Below are positions 11,037 through 22,716 of a stretch of DNA of 64,000 bases, piece by piece. The notes under the pieces were generated by a model. The model made no database searches. It had not been told where the DNA came from and saw only the letters and a program-made list of their open reading frames with translations. Position 1 is the stretch's first letter. Each line of letters begins with the position of its first letter. The stretch covers positions 1,426,001 to 1,490,000 of the forward strand of contig OX596344.1 of assembly GCA_951394405.1 (NCBI GenBank), given 5' to 3'. This DNA comes from Coprinellus micaceus (Eukaryota > Basidiomycota > Agaricomycetes > Agaricales > Psathyrellaceae). Position numbers and translations under genes: made by a program.

Positions 11037-14000
11037 CTACTTCCTGAGATGCTTGTTTTTCATGCTGGCCATGAGCGCACGTAGCTCGGCGATTGATTGC
11101 TTTGGTGCTTTACCCACGCGAGCAGACGCGGAGACCGCCATTGAAGAAGTATCGGCACTGAGACCAACGATGCTCGTGGTCTCAGAGCCTTGCCTGGCGC
11201 GGCCGTTTGGAAGGCCATTCGTGACAGGGCTCGAGGATCGTGAGGCGTCGTTGTCGCCATTGACTGAGTCCGCATCTGACAATCGCATGCGCTTGCAGGT
11301 GGGGCTAAGAGACGTGTCGGCTACGAAGAATTTGGGACCGAATGAAAGGGCGGGGACGAACCTTCCCGTCTCCGATGTCGCATTTGAGTGAGTCCGACGT
11401 CGAGGCTCCCTCCTTGCAGTGGTGCTCAAGCGATGGCTTAACTTCACTCTAAGAGGTGCGAGCGACTCCTCTAGAGCTTCGGTAAAGAGATCCAGCTCCG
11501 CCTTAAGGGCGAGATATCTCGTGGTTGGGCCAGATGTCCCAACCATCTTCGCTTGGCTTTGATACTCTAGGACACCTTCGGCTTGAGCTTGTGCAATCTC
11601 GAGGAGGTGGTCAAGGAACGCGCTGAATGGGAACTCTAAATGGCGATGGGGTCAGCGTTCCAGCCCTGTGAGCCGTTTAGGGGGGAGCGCACCTTGCTCG
11701 ATTTTCTGGTGGGATTCGATATCCACAGAGACAAGGGAGACGTCGACATCCGTCTCCTCCAACACCTCAGATAGCCATTCCTTGACATACCCATAGGTAG
11801 ATCTAGGGGTACGGTCAGGACGAAGGTCGTATATACCAAAGAATGAGCACCCACTCGCTATCATCTATGACGCCGTCTTCGAATTCTGGTAGGCTAACCG
11901 ACTCTGGGTGCGAAGAGCCTTCGCGAGACTGGGCTAGCTGGCAGAAATTGACAACCAGCCTGTTAAGGAGCCCGACTGTCATGTGAAGGAGAAGATTGTA
12001 AAGCTTCCAGTTGACTATTGGCACACAACATCAGGCGACTTGGCGAAACGTTGGGACAAGAAATGACATACAGAACTTGGGGTTGCCGGAACACGTATTG
12101 ACCCACTCCGACACGAAAGGGTTAAGCACTCCAGAGAAATGCTTGAACAAATCTGAAAAGGGGTCCAATTTACTAGATTACTTGATGCTATGAAATTATG
12201 ACTCACCTCGTACAGTGAGGCCCTTCACGAGCTCGCCTTGTCCATCCAACTTGGTACCTTTCACTGCCCGCTCGAAGTTCGCGTCTGAATCTTTATCCTC
12301 AGTGTTAAGAAGCATGGTTTGGTATGCACCGACGGTGCCATCCGCAACCCTTTGTGACGCCTGGAAGGGGTCAGCCATTTGTACGATTAGAGTTGTGAGT
12401 ACGAGAGCGACGCACCCATTGAAAGAGCTCGGTAAATGGATCTGTAGAACGAGCCCAACACATAAAAAGAATGGATGGTCGGTAATACCGCCGTTGGGGG
12501 AAGCTCTCAATGATTTGCCTCAGCCTCGACGTATCGTCGAGAACACGGTATTTCCTGCAGACTGTCAGACACTTAATTGTTTGAAGTCCAACGAAACCAG
12601 ACACACTGTTCGAGTTCGTCCACTCCATCTAGCGGCGTACACTCAAATACGACAAGGCCTGGGTGCTCTGGCACACTTTCATCGGTCTCGGTGGGAATCC
12701 CTACGGGGATCGCGAAGACGTAGTCGGAGACGAACTTCCCTGAATCTGGCACATCGAACTTGCGCTGGACCCAAATTGCCGTGGATTCGCTATCGGGATT
12801 TATGGATAGCCAGAGCTGCCATTCGGCAGGCAGCTGGAATGGCTGGTGTCGTTGCGATGTCGATAGGGATGTTGAGAGAGTGGATGTCGGTGGTGGGGGG
12901 AGGCGGGATGAAAAATAGGTTCGGAGGATTTTGAGGAACGACCCTTGGGCCCATCGGCGTTCAACGTCTGCTTGGTTCTGCACAGGTATGTATGGGAAAT
13001 TAGGGCTTAGCTTGTCGGCACCAGACGTACCTGTTTGAACCTCGCCGCAAGTTCCTCGTCCGTCCTTGGAGGCTGATACATACTCGACACCCTCTTTCTC
13101 GCTTTCTTCCTCTGTGGACTTTCCCCACCCGGCTTGGGCAGGCTTGAACTAATCGACATCCTCCTCTTTAATTCCTGGGACCTCGGGCTCCCATTAACCA
13201 CCCCGTTCACCTTAACCTTCTGCTTCGTCTTCTCAAGCTCACGTTGCTGCCTCATCTTCTCCTGGTACGCATCGCCCTGTTTACAAGCCTCTATCCATGC
13301 CGCCTTGTCCAGGATCTTCTTCAACCAACGCCCCCAACATTCACGTACGATCACGCCGTTTGCTTCGAAGGCGAGCGCCTGGTCTTCCATCATGTTCACT
13401 ATTTCCTCTGGTAGGTCGGCAAGAGGGTCGTGGCTAGGTCGTACTGGCTCCTTGCCTTTGCCCTTCGCCGTCGCGCTGGGACTTGAGCTTAGGATCCCAT
13501 TGATGGCCAATCCCAGGCCAAAGCTCGATTTTGAAGGCCCTGGACTGAAGCTCGGAGTTGGAGGGAACATCCCCGTCTTTGGCGTCTGGAGGGCCAACGG
13601 ACTGAGAAACCCGGGTCGTTCGGGAGTCGCAGTGGCGGGGGGTGTTCCAAGGTTGCTCTTGAGGTGGCCCATTAGAGCGCTCTGCGGGGGGTTCCAAATC
13701 GTCGGGGTCGAAGGAAGAGAAACGGGTTGTACGCGCTCCAAAGCCGGTGGTTCTCTTGGGGAAGGTGGGACCATCGATGACGAAGTTGAACCCACATTCG
13801 ACGTGGACGTAGACGCGATGGTGGCAACGGGTGGAGTGGAGGCCGAAGACGACGTTGACCAAGCTATGTCGATTTTCAAAGGCGGAGGGGGAGAGGCACG
13901 TGAACTGCTGGCCGAAATTGAAGCTGTCAGCTTGGGTGGTAATGCCACTGTTGGTTCCCAAGTCGTCGACCCAGAGGGTCTCGCCACTGGTTGGAAGAGA

Positions 14001-16307
14001 CTGCTTTGTGAAGATGGCATGGCCGGCGGAGGCGTGGAGATGGTCTGGGACAGCGTGAATGGGCCCGAGCGGGAAGACGAGGGTGCTTGCGCGTTGAGCT
14101 GGAGGGGGCTACCATTCGTTGGTTTGGAGAGGTCGCCATTAGTCGCGAGACTGGATGAGAATGGGGAAGATGCGGGGGGTGATGGGAAGACTACAGGCCT
14201 GCTGAAGAAGTCGGGGGGCTTTGAAAATGCGAACGGGGCGGTGACCTCCCCTCCTTTCGATTGACCATTGGGAACAAAGGGCGTTTGTCCTGTTTCCAGC
14301 ATCTGAGGGGCGCATTCTTCATATACCACAAATACGAAAGGACGCACCTGATTCTGCTCTAGACGGCGCATGCTGGCTTGGATCGGGAAATACGGGTGTG
14401 GTGGCGGGTTTTGGCGGGAAGGACAACGGTTGGGGTGGCGCCGGATTTGGAGGGGTAGTGGAACTGGATGAGGTTGTAAAGACGCTGCCGAACACTGACG
14501 TCGGCTGGCTGGTCGTGGTAGGGGCGCCGAAGGCGAGGTTGCCAAAGACGTTAGGTCTCGAATTGATGTTAGAGAAAGCCGACCCTTGGGCAATGGCGGG
14601 GGCAGATTGGCTTGTGGTAAAAACGGATGCGGGAGTCGGCTTGGCTGGGGTTGACCCGAAAACAGATGATGCTTTCGGTTGAGCATTAAAGAGGCTGGAT
14701 TGTGAGGTTGCGTTCATGGTTGGCCAAGAAACGGAGGTGGTAATGGCGGACTCCTCCTCAGCAGATTCTTCCAGAAATTGGTCCAGTTCATCTGCATCTT
14801 CAACCTCCTGCTCTTCCTCGAGCATCTCCGAATCGGGCTCACCGACTTCAGCTATCCGCGGCACTGTTTCAGCCTTCCCGTCAATGATATCTGGTAGCGA
14901 CAAGTCCCCTCGAAGCGCTTCAATGTCCTCGATGGTATCAGCCCCGAATAGCCTCTCCATAATGCATGCGACCAAGTAGGTCATGATCGTGTTGCCCATC
15001 TCTTTGAGCACACCAACAAGGCGGCCAAAGATTTGCATTCCTTCGCCGTCCACGATGAGGGTCGACCTCTTGGTGATCGGCTTACTCGCGTGCTGAACTT
15101 GGAGGCGAAAGTCGGTGACAAGTTTGAAGGCGGGGTGGTTTAAGATGTGGTCGGGGATGCCGTCCTGTCGTTCCACTTGGTCCCGAATGTGTAATAACCG
15201 ATGATAGATGCGCATTTCCAGTTCGTCGGGCGACTGGTACCTCCCTCGTTGATCTTCGTAGAAATCTCTCAGGCTGAGAAGTGCTGTATGAAAAATGAGA
15301 AGGTACCAACACAAAGAGGAAACGAAACTCACCGTTCATGCACTGCTGTTCTTCCAAATGCATATCGGCCAGCTTGTTTTCGCGTTCGAAATGCATGACA
15401 AGGATGTGGAATCGCACGCAGCGGACATGGGCTTCAATAGCAGAGGGTCCAGTGAGCTGCTGGATGGCAAAGTCGTTTCGAACAGCCCGTGAGCGGTCGC
15501 GAATGAAGGGGAACGTATCCGTCAGACCTCCGCGCAGCAGTAGATCATGGAAGAGGTAGTCCAGTGTCTTCCTGAGGACATGTGGTGGCCGCAGGTCGGA
15601 AGGGAGGACTTTGTCGCCAGCAGCCCGCTCGTACACCTTGACTGCGCGTTGGTGGTCGATTCGCGGGGCGTTTGGCATCCGTTCCCATTTGTCGTAGTTT
15701 TTCTCTTTCTCGCGCCTATATCGCTCGAAACGAGGACACATGTCTGGACATGTGCCGACGATGTTAATGGCGTCTTCAAGGCGCTTCGGAACGTTGGGGT
15801 CGTCCATCTTCCCCTCAGCAATGGCTTTCTTCCTCTCCTGCTCACGGCCCGCTACAAGCTACAAAGTTCTCAGCACTCTCTGCACATGCAGTAGGAATAG
15901 GAGGATACCTCTTGATACAACTGCTCCCTCTCTGCGGCATCTAGCTCTGGCTCCTCAATTATTGGCAGAGGTTCGTCGTTGTCGTCCTCCCGGAGGGTTG
16001 CTGGGGCCATCGTGCTAAAGCCATTGGTGGTCGTAGTATGCGCATCTGGGGCAGCAGGATTCGACTGAGGGGGGTTCCGCAGAGACTTGTTGGGGAATGT
16101 CCGGACGTTGGGGCCTCCACGAGCAAACTGGCCTCGACCTCTACCACGACCCCTCCCTCCGCGCTGCGAGCGTTCCCCATCGGAGTGCCCAGGACTATGT
16201 GGACGCGACGACCCCTCTGGAAACCACTGCTTGTTGCGCGACACTCCACGACCTCGCCCCCCACCGATTCCCCCTCCGTGGCCGCGAGTCGCACCCAAGG
16301 TCTCCAT
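11037..16307 (-). CDS. SAC3: SAC3/GANP-family nuclear mRNA export factor
   Basis: A long multi-exon gene of roughly 1,400 codons. Exon 1 (16307-15909) encodes an RG/RGG-rich leader. Exon 2 starts at 15858 and opens the SAC3 domain with VGTCPDMCPRFERYRRE, then DRSRAVRNDFAIQ, and continues after an intron with LSLRDFYEDQRGRY. Next come FG motifs (SVFGSTP, NVFGNLAFG, SVFGSVF) of the nucleoporin type, a long Ser/Pro linker, and a charged helical region (EECWGRWLKKILDKAAW type) with a bipartite basic patch. The gene continues through several further exons, with FKQ joined to NQADVERRWAQG by a gtacgt...tgcag intron near 13020-12970, down to the stop at 11037. Yeast Sac3 is the scaffold of TREX-2, which couples transcription to export at nuclear pores; human GANP is the long form. 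Exon joins between about 11,800 and 12,050 are uncertain because no normal intron there restores the frame cleanly. The 3' third could be a separate gene, but the spliced continuity argues against it. Confidence 0.85.
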
Positions 16308-16482
16308 GGATGAAGGTGTAAGAGAAGAGAAGATAATAATAACGCCCGTCCTCGTCAGTGACCGTCGGCGTCGAACAAGGCGCTACTTAGATAAGCACAG
16401 GTCACATGCGTCGACCACGACACCGTGCGTGGGGACGAACTGCCTGTGCCGGAACTGCGGGCGCTTACCAGTTGCTGCTCAA

Positions 16483-17264
16483 TCACTCCTTCCGTTCCAC
16501 CATCATGTCCGACTCGGATGGATGCATAGGAATACTAGTAACGATATGCTGTGGCGTCCTAGCTGGTATATGCCTTGACTTCAACTCCATCCGTGCGTTC
16601 AGTACCGGTTCCCAAGCGCCGATAACGACCCACTCATTGCTTCCTAGAGCACGGGTGTACCCAGCATGTGTGCCGTTGTTCATGGTGCAGAGACAAAGAA
16701 GATGACCTAGAGGCTGTTGAAGACTACCCAGCGGATCGGCAGCCTCTGCTGTCTGAACGACGACAGCATTCTCAGCAGAAACAGCTCGCACCACATCCAC
16801 AAATGACATCAGGGCCATAGCGTAGTGCACCCATTGGACGGATCTCATTGTTTTCACTCCCTATTTATTGGATACGTATTGGTAAGTCCTCCCCAGATCC
16901 AAAGTAATTGGGTATTTGAGCTAACCAAAACCTCAGTGTTGCTAGATATAGCCGCCCCCACTTCGCATGTAGTATTGTATACTATCCAGGTTGCTTTGCC
17001 ATGGCCAGCACCATCGCCATTTCTCCGGTCGTTCAGTGCATGCTCCCCATGCCCCTTGGATACCCAGGAGACCGAGTTTGTAGGACAGCTAGTTCGGGCT
17101 GCGTGTTTCCCCGGCCATCCCACGGCGCTGGAATCGCGCGCCGACATACCCGTCACTTCGTCTCGCCAAACCAACTTATCGCCGCTAACCTCCACGGCGG
17201 GGAGCACCGCAGGAAATCTAGCCTTGAAACCCACTCCGACAACAGAATAGCCGGCTTCAACAAC
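16483..17264 (-). CDS. Unrecognised spliced protein, 5' end undefined
   Basis: Two exons are supported on the minus strand: about 17264-16925 and 16858-16483. The join uses a gttagc donor and an aatag acceptor and keeps one frame. The visible product is about 235 residues with no motif I recognise. The second exon has a modest hydrophobic segment (ALMSFVDVVRAV) and ends in an acidic/basic MVERKE tail. The first in-frame ATG is at 17147, but the frame is open to 17264, where a tag triplet could be an acceptor, so an upstream exon is possible. The locus sits head-to-tail between KRE6 and SAC3 with little space. It could also be noncoding with a chance open frame, hence the low confidence. Confidence 0.4.
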
Positions 17265-17621
17265 CTACAGCCCTTCCCCCTGTCCTTCCAACCCGCTCAT
17301 ACATAAATTCCATCCCATTCCTATCCACTAGGCACCCAGTGGCGCTACAATAAGGCAAGAATGGTAAATAAATCGGGAAATAATCAAGGCAACCATTGTC
17401 CGCGGGCGGTGTGAACGTCCTTCAAAGAAACGAGAGAAAGTAAGGTAAGGAGCGTGGCGATAATAATACTCTATGATAGCATGGACGATACGTGAGCGAT
17501 ATGTCGTTGAGAATATAAATGGGAGGCGCATTGAACCAAGGGCCCCAATCCAAGAACCTCGGAAGAGTGGAGAAATGTGGTCGTGTATTTGATACGAGGA
17601 AGAACGGCCTCCCGGTGGGGC
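17265..17621. other. Short intergenic, 3' of KRE6
   Basis: About 360 bases that must hold the KRE6 terminator and any promoter or first exon of the unrecognised gene at 16483-17264. A short frame with a hydrophobic run lies at about 17397-17330 on the minus strand, but I could not join it convincingly. Confidence 0.4.
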
Positions 17622-19974
17622 TTAACACTTCTGCCACATCTTGACGTAGTCGCTGCGCGGTCAAACGGTTAGTTATGTTCCAAGAAGGGAGTAAAGCACG
17701 ACTTACACGACAAGCGACCGTTTTTCGACGTCCTGGGGCCAGGTGGGATGCCACTTATCCCTACCCCTCCAGAACTCGCCCATCGCAGCTAAGATAGATC
17801 TGATCAGACACGGGAACAGGTCGTGCACGAAGCGATCCAAAACATACTTTGGGACCTATCATACCACGGCTTCTCGTCGCTATCTGGGAACCACCCATTC
17901 GTCCCTCCTACTCCAACGTCGAGGATCAGGTAAAACTCTATAGTAAGTTCAAAGACGCGTGAGTTTCATCCAGTAGAGCGAGGCCGACTATATCGCCGTC
18001 AAGGACAATAAGACTGCATGCCAGGACTCACTCTGATCGAAAGGCGCCGCCTTCGTCCCGTTCACCCAGAGATTACTCAACGCCACCGTCTCGGCACCTT
18101 GGGACATCATAGGCGGGAACTCTCCAAAGTCCCAGAAGGATTTCTTGACCCTGAGGTCGAGGAGGTGGTGTAGCCGTGAGTCGACGTAGATGCGACTGTT
18201 GAATGGTTTATGTTATCCACCAATCGGTTGTGAATAGGGGACAACCTTACATGAAGTTCTCATCCCACTCCAAGGCGTAGGTGTGGAAGCCATCACTGTA
18301 TGACCCACGACGCATGGACCACCATCCGTAGGTCTTGTAGGCACGGTTGAGGATATGGTTGGGACCCCAGTTGAGCGAGCCGCGGACGTAGTTTGTCCCC
18401 CTGCCCGAGATTCGGGATTGAGCAATGCACTCGCGGCAGTCGGACGATCAGGCTTACTGGTAAGGATACTTTGGTCCGTTGCCTCGAGCTTCCATGATGT
18501 CAATTTCACCTGAAACGGACGGATGATTGTCAGACCATCGTCGACGATAGTCACGGAGAGAGTCGATATACCGCTCATCGGCCATTGGCCATATACGTTG
18601 TCGACGGGGAGCATCCAAATTGCCGGCCACAGCCAGTCCCTGCGCAACATTTCAGCAGGTCACCCTCCCTAGGTACGAATGAACCTGACATACCCTGTCG
18701 GAATCTTGGCACGTACTTCGACTTTGCCAAACTGAATGCTGGCACTTCGTCTCGTGCTGAGCCTCGCACTCTGCACAGGGTTGATAACCGAACCGCTGGT
18801 GCTATTGCTGACCGCTGAGCAAGCCTTGGTATAGCCCTGAACATCGAACTCCTGGTCCGTCCCGATGGCACTAATATTCAAGGGTGTGAGTGAGTTTTGG
18901 GTGGACTCGGTGTATGAGTTTCCCCGGGTGATGTTGAAAGTACAGTCGGTGATGTTGAAGACATGGCCGTCCTCGATTGCTGCTTCGCCAATGACATCTG
19001 AAGTGAGTGTGGGCGTGATGTAGAGGTAGCCGTTGCGAACGTATGAGTTGGTTGAGGAGTCAGTCGACATTTCGAACTCGCCATTTCTAGAGGAAAGGTC
19101 GACGTTAGACGCTGGGCTCGCTACCGGGCAAAATCTCTACTCACCCAAAGCCACTCATATCAACTTCCCTGAAGAACTTCCCATTGTCCCCAAAGATACC
19201 CTCCTCGCTGTCGAAATGCTCGTCCATCACAGGGCAAAGGTTTCCAGTCATAACAGGTACACTCCGCCAGCCTGTGAAGGCCCTCGCTGCACCCGCCGCA
19301 ATTCCCAGAAGCATAACGCCATACGTTAGATAGTACGCAATCTTCATCGCCGGGTCCTTCGTCTCCAACCAAGGCTTGGGTACCTCCTCCAGCTCGCTCC
19401 TCTTCTCTGGGGTGAGCATTGTCGACTTGGGGCGCTCCTTCTGTATCTTCACCGCCGAGAGCTGCGCCATACTGTGCATCGTGAGCGGCCTGGTCCGCGG
19501 CGACGCGAAGGCTTCTCGGAAGCGCGCAGAGTTCGGACGGCTGAGGGCGTGCTCGCCTGCAGTGTTGGGCCGACTCCCAATCCCCACAGACGACGCGGAC
19601 TTCCGCGGTGTCCAAGCGGAGAGTTCTGCATTGCTCGATGGGGAGCTGAGCATCCCACTGCTCCCAGTGCGTGGGGGAGGGCCCCCAGTGGTATCGGGGA
19701 AGGGCGACCAGCCGCCGTGGGGCACGACGAGGCTGTCCGAGGGTGTGTGTGCAGGAGAGAAACCTGAAATAATGCTAGCAGGGGTGGAGATATTGGGTTG
19801 AGGACCGAAGGTGAAGCTACGGGGCGTGATAGGGGGACTTTCGGGGTTGGTCTTCGAACCTCCCCGGGAATGTGTGAGACGCTTGTCTCCCATGACGATC
19901 CCAGTGTCGTTGGTATCGTCGCTGGCGAAACGAAGGTGGTGGGACGAAGATTTGGCGCTGAGTGGTTTGCTCAT
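17622..19974 (-). CDS. KRE6: KRE6/SKN1-type beta-glucan synthesis protein (GH16)
   Basis: The first exon encodes a long Ser/Pro-rich cytosolic tail, a single membrane segment near residues 210-232 (IAYYLTYGVMLLGIAAGA), then CPVMDEHFD, the start of the lumenal domain: a type II membrane protein. Later exons encode SASIQFGKVEVRAKIPTGDW and LWPAIWMLP, then GEIDIMEARG, which is the GH16 catalytic E-x-D-x-x-E motif with both glutamates intact, then NYVRGSLNWGP, GFHTYALEWDE and a final exon reading DYVKMWQKC before the stop at 17622. Kre6 and Skn1 of yeast are needed for beta-1,6-glucan assembly in the secretory pathway, and the same role is likely. Introns are 50-65 nt. The start ATG at 19974 is the first in the frame. 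The gene points away from the GT2 gene, 2.7 kb to the right. Confidence 0.93.
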
Positions 19975-22716
19975 CGTACTATCAAGGGTGGCAAAGGAGT
20001 GGACAGGCTAGAACCACGCCGGGGAATGGACAGCACCGGGAGAATAACCTTTAGGTCCGGACAGACTATAAGCAGCTGTTCCTTGTCAAGCAATCGTTGG
20101 GAACGAACCACTCACCGATGTCTGAAAGACTCAAAGAGCTTTCGTTATCCTTGTTCCTGAGAGTCGACCCGGAGTCGGATAGATAGAGATGCCCCAAGGG
20201 GAGATGTGCGAAAATAAGCCCTGCTGGCTGTCCTCCTGGAACACTCAGAAGCTTCTTGGACCGATGTCTTCTTTGGTTCACGCTCAGATGCCGGACCTCG
20301 AACCAGGATCGCAGTTAAGCGGCGTTTGGGATTCCACGAACCTGGCTGGCTTGGATCAATGGATCATCGTTCCTCGAATCCCGTTTTCATTATCATATCG
20401 GGCAGGAGGCACTACAAAGCCCCGGGCGCGTGTGGGACCCACTGGTGCCTTGGCTGAAATTCAAAAATAGCGCCCATTCTACAAGTGCTTTTGGCCTGTG
20501 TTGCACGTTACGTTGTTGTGTGGAAGAAATGAAGTGAGAGAGAATGGCGGTAAACCGGGCGCGAACAGTCAAGAACAGGTCAGACTGATTGTTCAGCGGG
20601 TGACATTTCGTGCGGCGAAACCGTGTGCGAGAAGCTCGACGGGTGGTAAGTATCGGTTCTCGTCTGAAATAGATGATCTGGGCGCTTAGACACCCGGAAT
20701 GGGACTGTTATCAGTGGATCGACAGATATATCTGTCGAATGCGGCGATGCTCCTGGTGGTTCGACTCCTGGGTGGCACAGCATCGGGGATGTATTTTTTT
20801 GGGGTGAGACAAGTTGAGGCACAGCAAAAAGGTGAGCTTCGAGGCAGAATGAAAGAAGGAGACGGCGACACACCTCGCGGAGTGGCCCTTTTCCACCGAG
20901 ACGATTGAGGATGGAAGCTCTCACATGGACTGCAAATGGTCACCAGTAAATTGGCACTTGGGGTGAAGTGCATTCAATGTGATAGGGGCACGTTTCACAC
21001 CTCGTAACTTCCGAGCCCGATATTTGGGTGGGATTCACCAAAATAATTAGATTATGTCGCGCTCAACGGCAATTCACGTCAACTGCCAACCGTAAAGGGC
21101 ACCTCGTTTTGTTACTGGGACTCGAGGCAACTCATTGAATGCGTTGTCGGCGTGCATTACGGGTCTGGACATCCGATGTCTTGTTCTCCCGTCGCCAAAC
21201 TTAACCAGACAGATCAGTTAGATTAAGTTCAAGTCGAAGGGCATGATAGAAAAACATACCGTACATATCCCAGCTTGGACGACCTCTATGGGGCTCCGAA
21301 TACGATGGGCGCAATCACCACTTCCGATTCGCCCGTTCGACAAGGTTCAGAGAACTGAATGCCAATTCAATGCACCTCTCAAAGCGTTCCAGGTCCCTCG
21401 GCGGCTACAGCAAAATGCCTCCGCCGCCTTGCGTCCAAGCCCCGTCCCATTCGAAATAACGGATTCAGTTGAGCACTGTGCAGACCATATTGGGCGATAT
21501 ATCACGGTGAATTCAGTAGAAGCAAGCACGGATAAAGAGGTGGAGCAGGCGCGAGGCCGCCACGAGAATTCGAATGACAGCGAGGGAGAACCGGCGAGAA
21601 CCAGTTCGATATCCATCGTGCAAGCGCTCGCCCTCTGGAGAAGCGGGTTAATCGACAATGGTGCCTTGGAGCTTGTACGAGTCAATCCTACGTCGACTGA
21701 CTGGGGATGATGGAGGAGAACAAAGTGACGATGTCGCTGTTGAGTCGCTCAAACGGGCAATGTTCCAAGCACCCCAGGGCCAAACAAGTCACGACATTGC
21801 CCCGTCAGACGGGCTTCCTTCTCCATTCCTCCCTCCATGGCCTCGATCGTCACTTGAATATTCAAAGAGAGGCCCATTGATATACGCTCCGTTGTCTTGA
21901 ATCAGTCAGTACAAGATGACAACAATCCATTCATTCAACAGGTACGCGTCTAATACAGTGGTTAATCTTATCAGAAGCCTCAATTTTCGTAATAGATTCG
22001 TAACTTCCGAAAGGATTCCATGACGCCCAGGGACGAACCAGTTCTGGCGCTACAACACGCCCGAACCGACGGCGGCGTTCGGGTTTCCTAGCGCCTAACC
22101 GATGCCCTGCAAGGCTTAGAAGATTCCTTCCTGACCTCGTTGACCCGCTGTGGCGCGAATCCTAGAGCCCAAGCCGGGCCAGGTTCAGCTTCTGGAAGGA
22201 CAATGTCCTTCTCGTGTGTACAATGGAGCCCACGATGTGATGGTTCTGCCCGCCTTCTCAATTGCCCGCAGTGCGGCCGACCCGGCTCACGCTTGAGAAA
22301 TTCTCTGAACTCACGTCCAGATCCTTTCATAAACCGATCATGTCAAGCGGTTGTTGCGCGGAGGGAGACATCGTTCTCCTTGAGGAACCAAGACCAGAGT
22401 ACCTAATTGCTTCTTGTCACTCATCATACACCAGGACTCAGAGCCTTCACGGCACTGCATTTGGGCCGGCTGTCTGGTTACCTTTTGGATCTCGGCCACA
22501 GCTGGAGAACGCCTTACCTGAAGGAGAGGTTCGTCTCGGTCTTTGATCTCCCCAACCCCGTCTAAATTCTGATTGAAGACTGACACGCTGCGCTCTTTTA
22601 TACTCGCTTGTGGCAATAAGGTCCTTCTTTGGGTCCTGCAACACTGCTGGTTACGCTACCTTAGAACACCCCACGGCTATCGGTCTCTCCTTCGCTAGCC
22701 GCGATAATTTGGCCCC
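19975..22716. other. Divergent 2.7-kb interval between KRE6 and the GT2 gene
   Basis: Both flanking genes are transcribed away from this interval, so it should hold two promoters. A 155-codon plus-strand frame with a proper ATG (21243-21710) has protein-like composition but no family match and no splice support. A 80-codon minus-strand frame near 22088-22330 is no better. GGGCGCTTAG occurs at 20680-20689, a relative of the motif described in the findings. No transposon ends or long repeats are seen by eye. Confidence 0.4.

Noticed and set aside
11037..12983. Separate gene downstream of SAC3
   Set aside because: A normal gtacgt...tgcag intron joins the SAC3 frame to it, and there is no start codon or promoter of its own at the boundary.
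20740..20790. tRNA-like GGTTCGACTCC
   Set aside because: The flanking bases do not form a T-stem or an acceptor stem.
21243..21710. 155-codon plus-strand frame with true ATG
   Set aside because: No family match, no splice support, isolated in a divergent promoter region. It could be real but I cannot support it.
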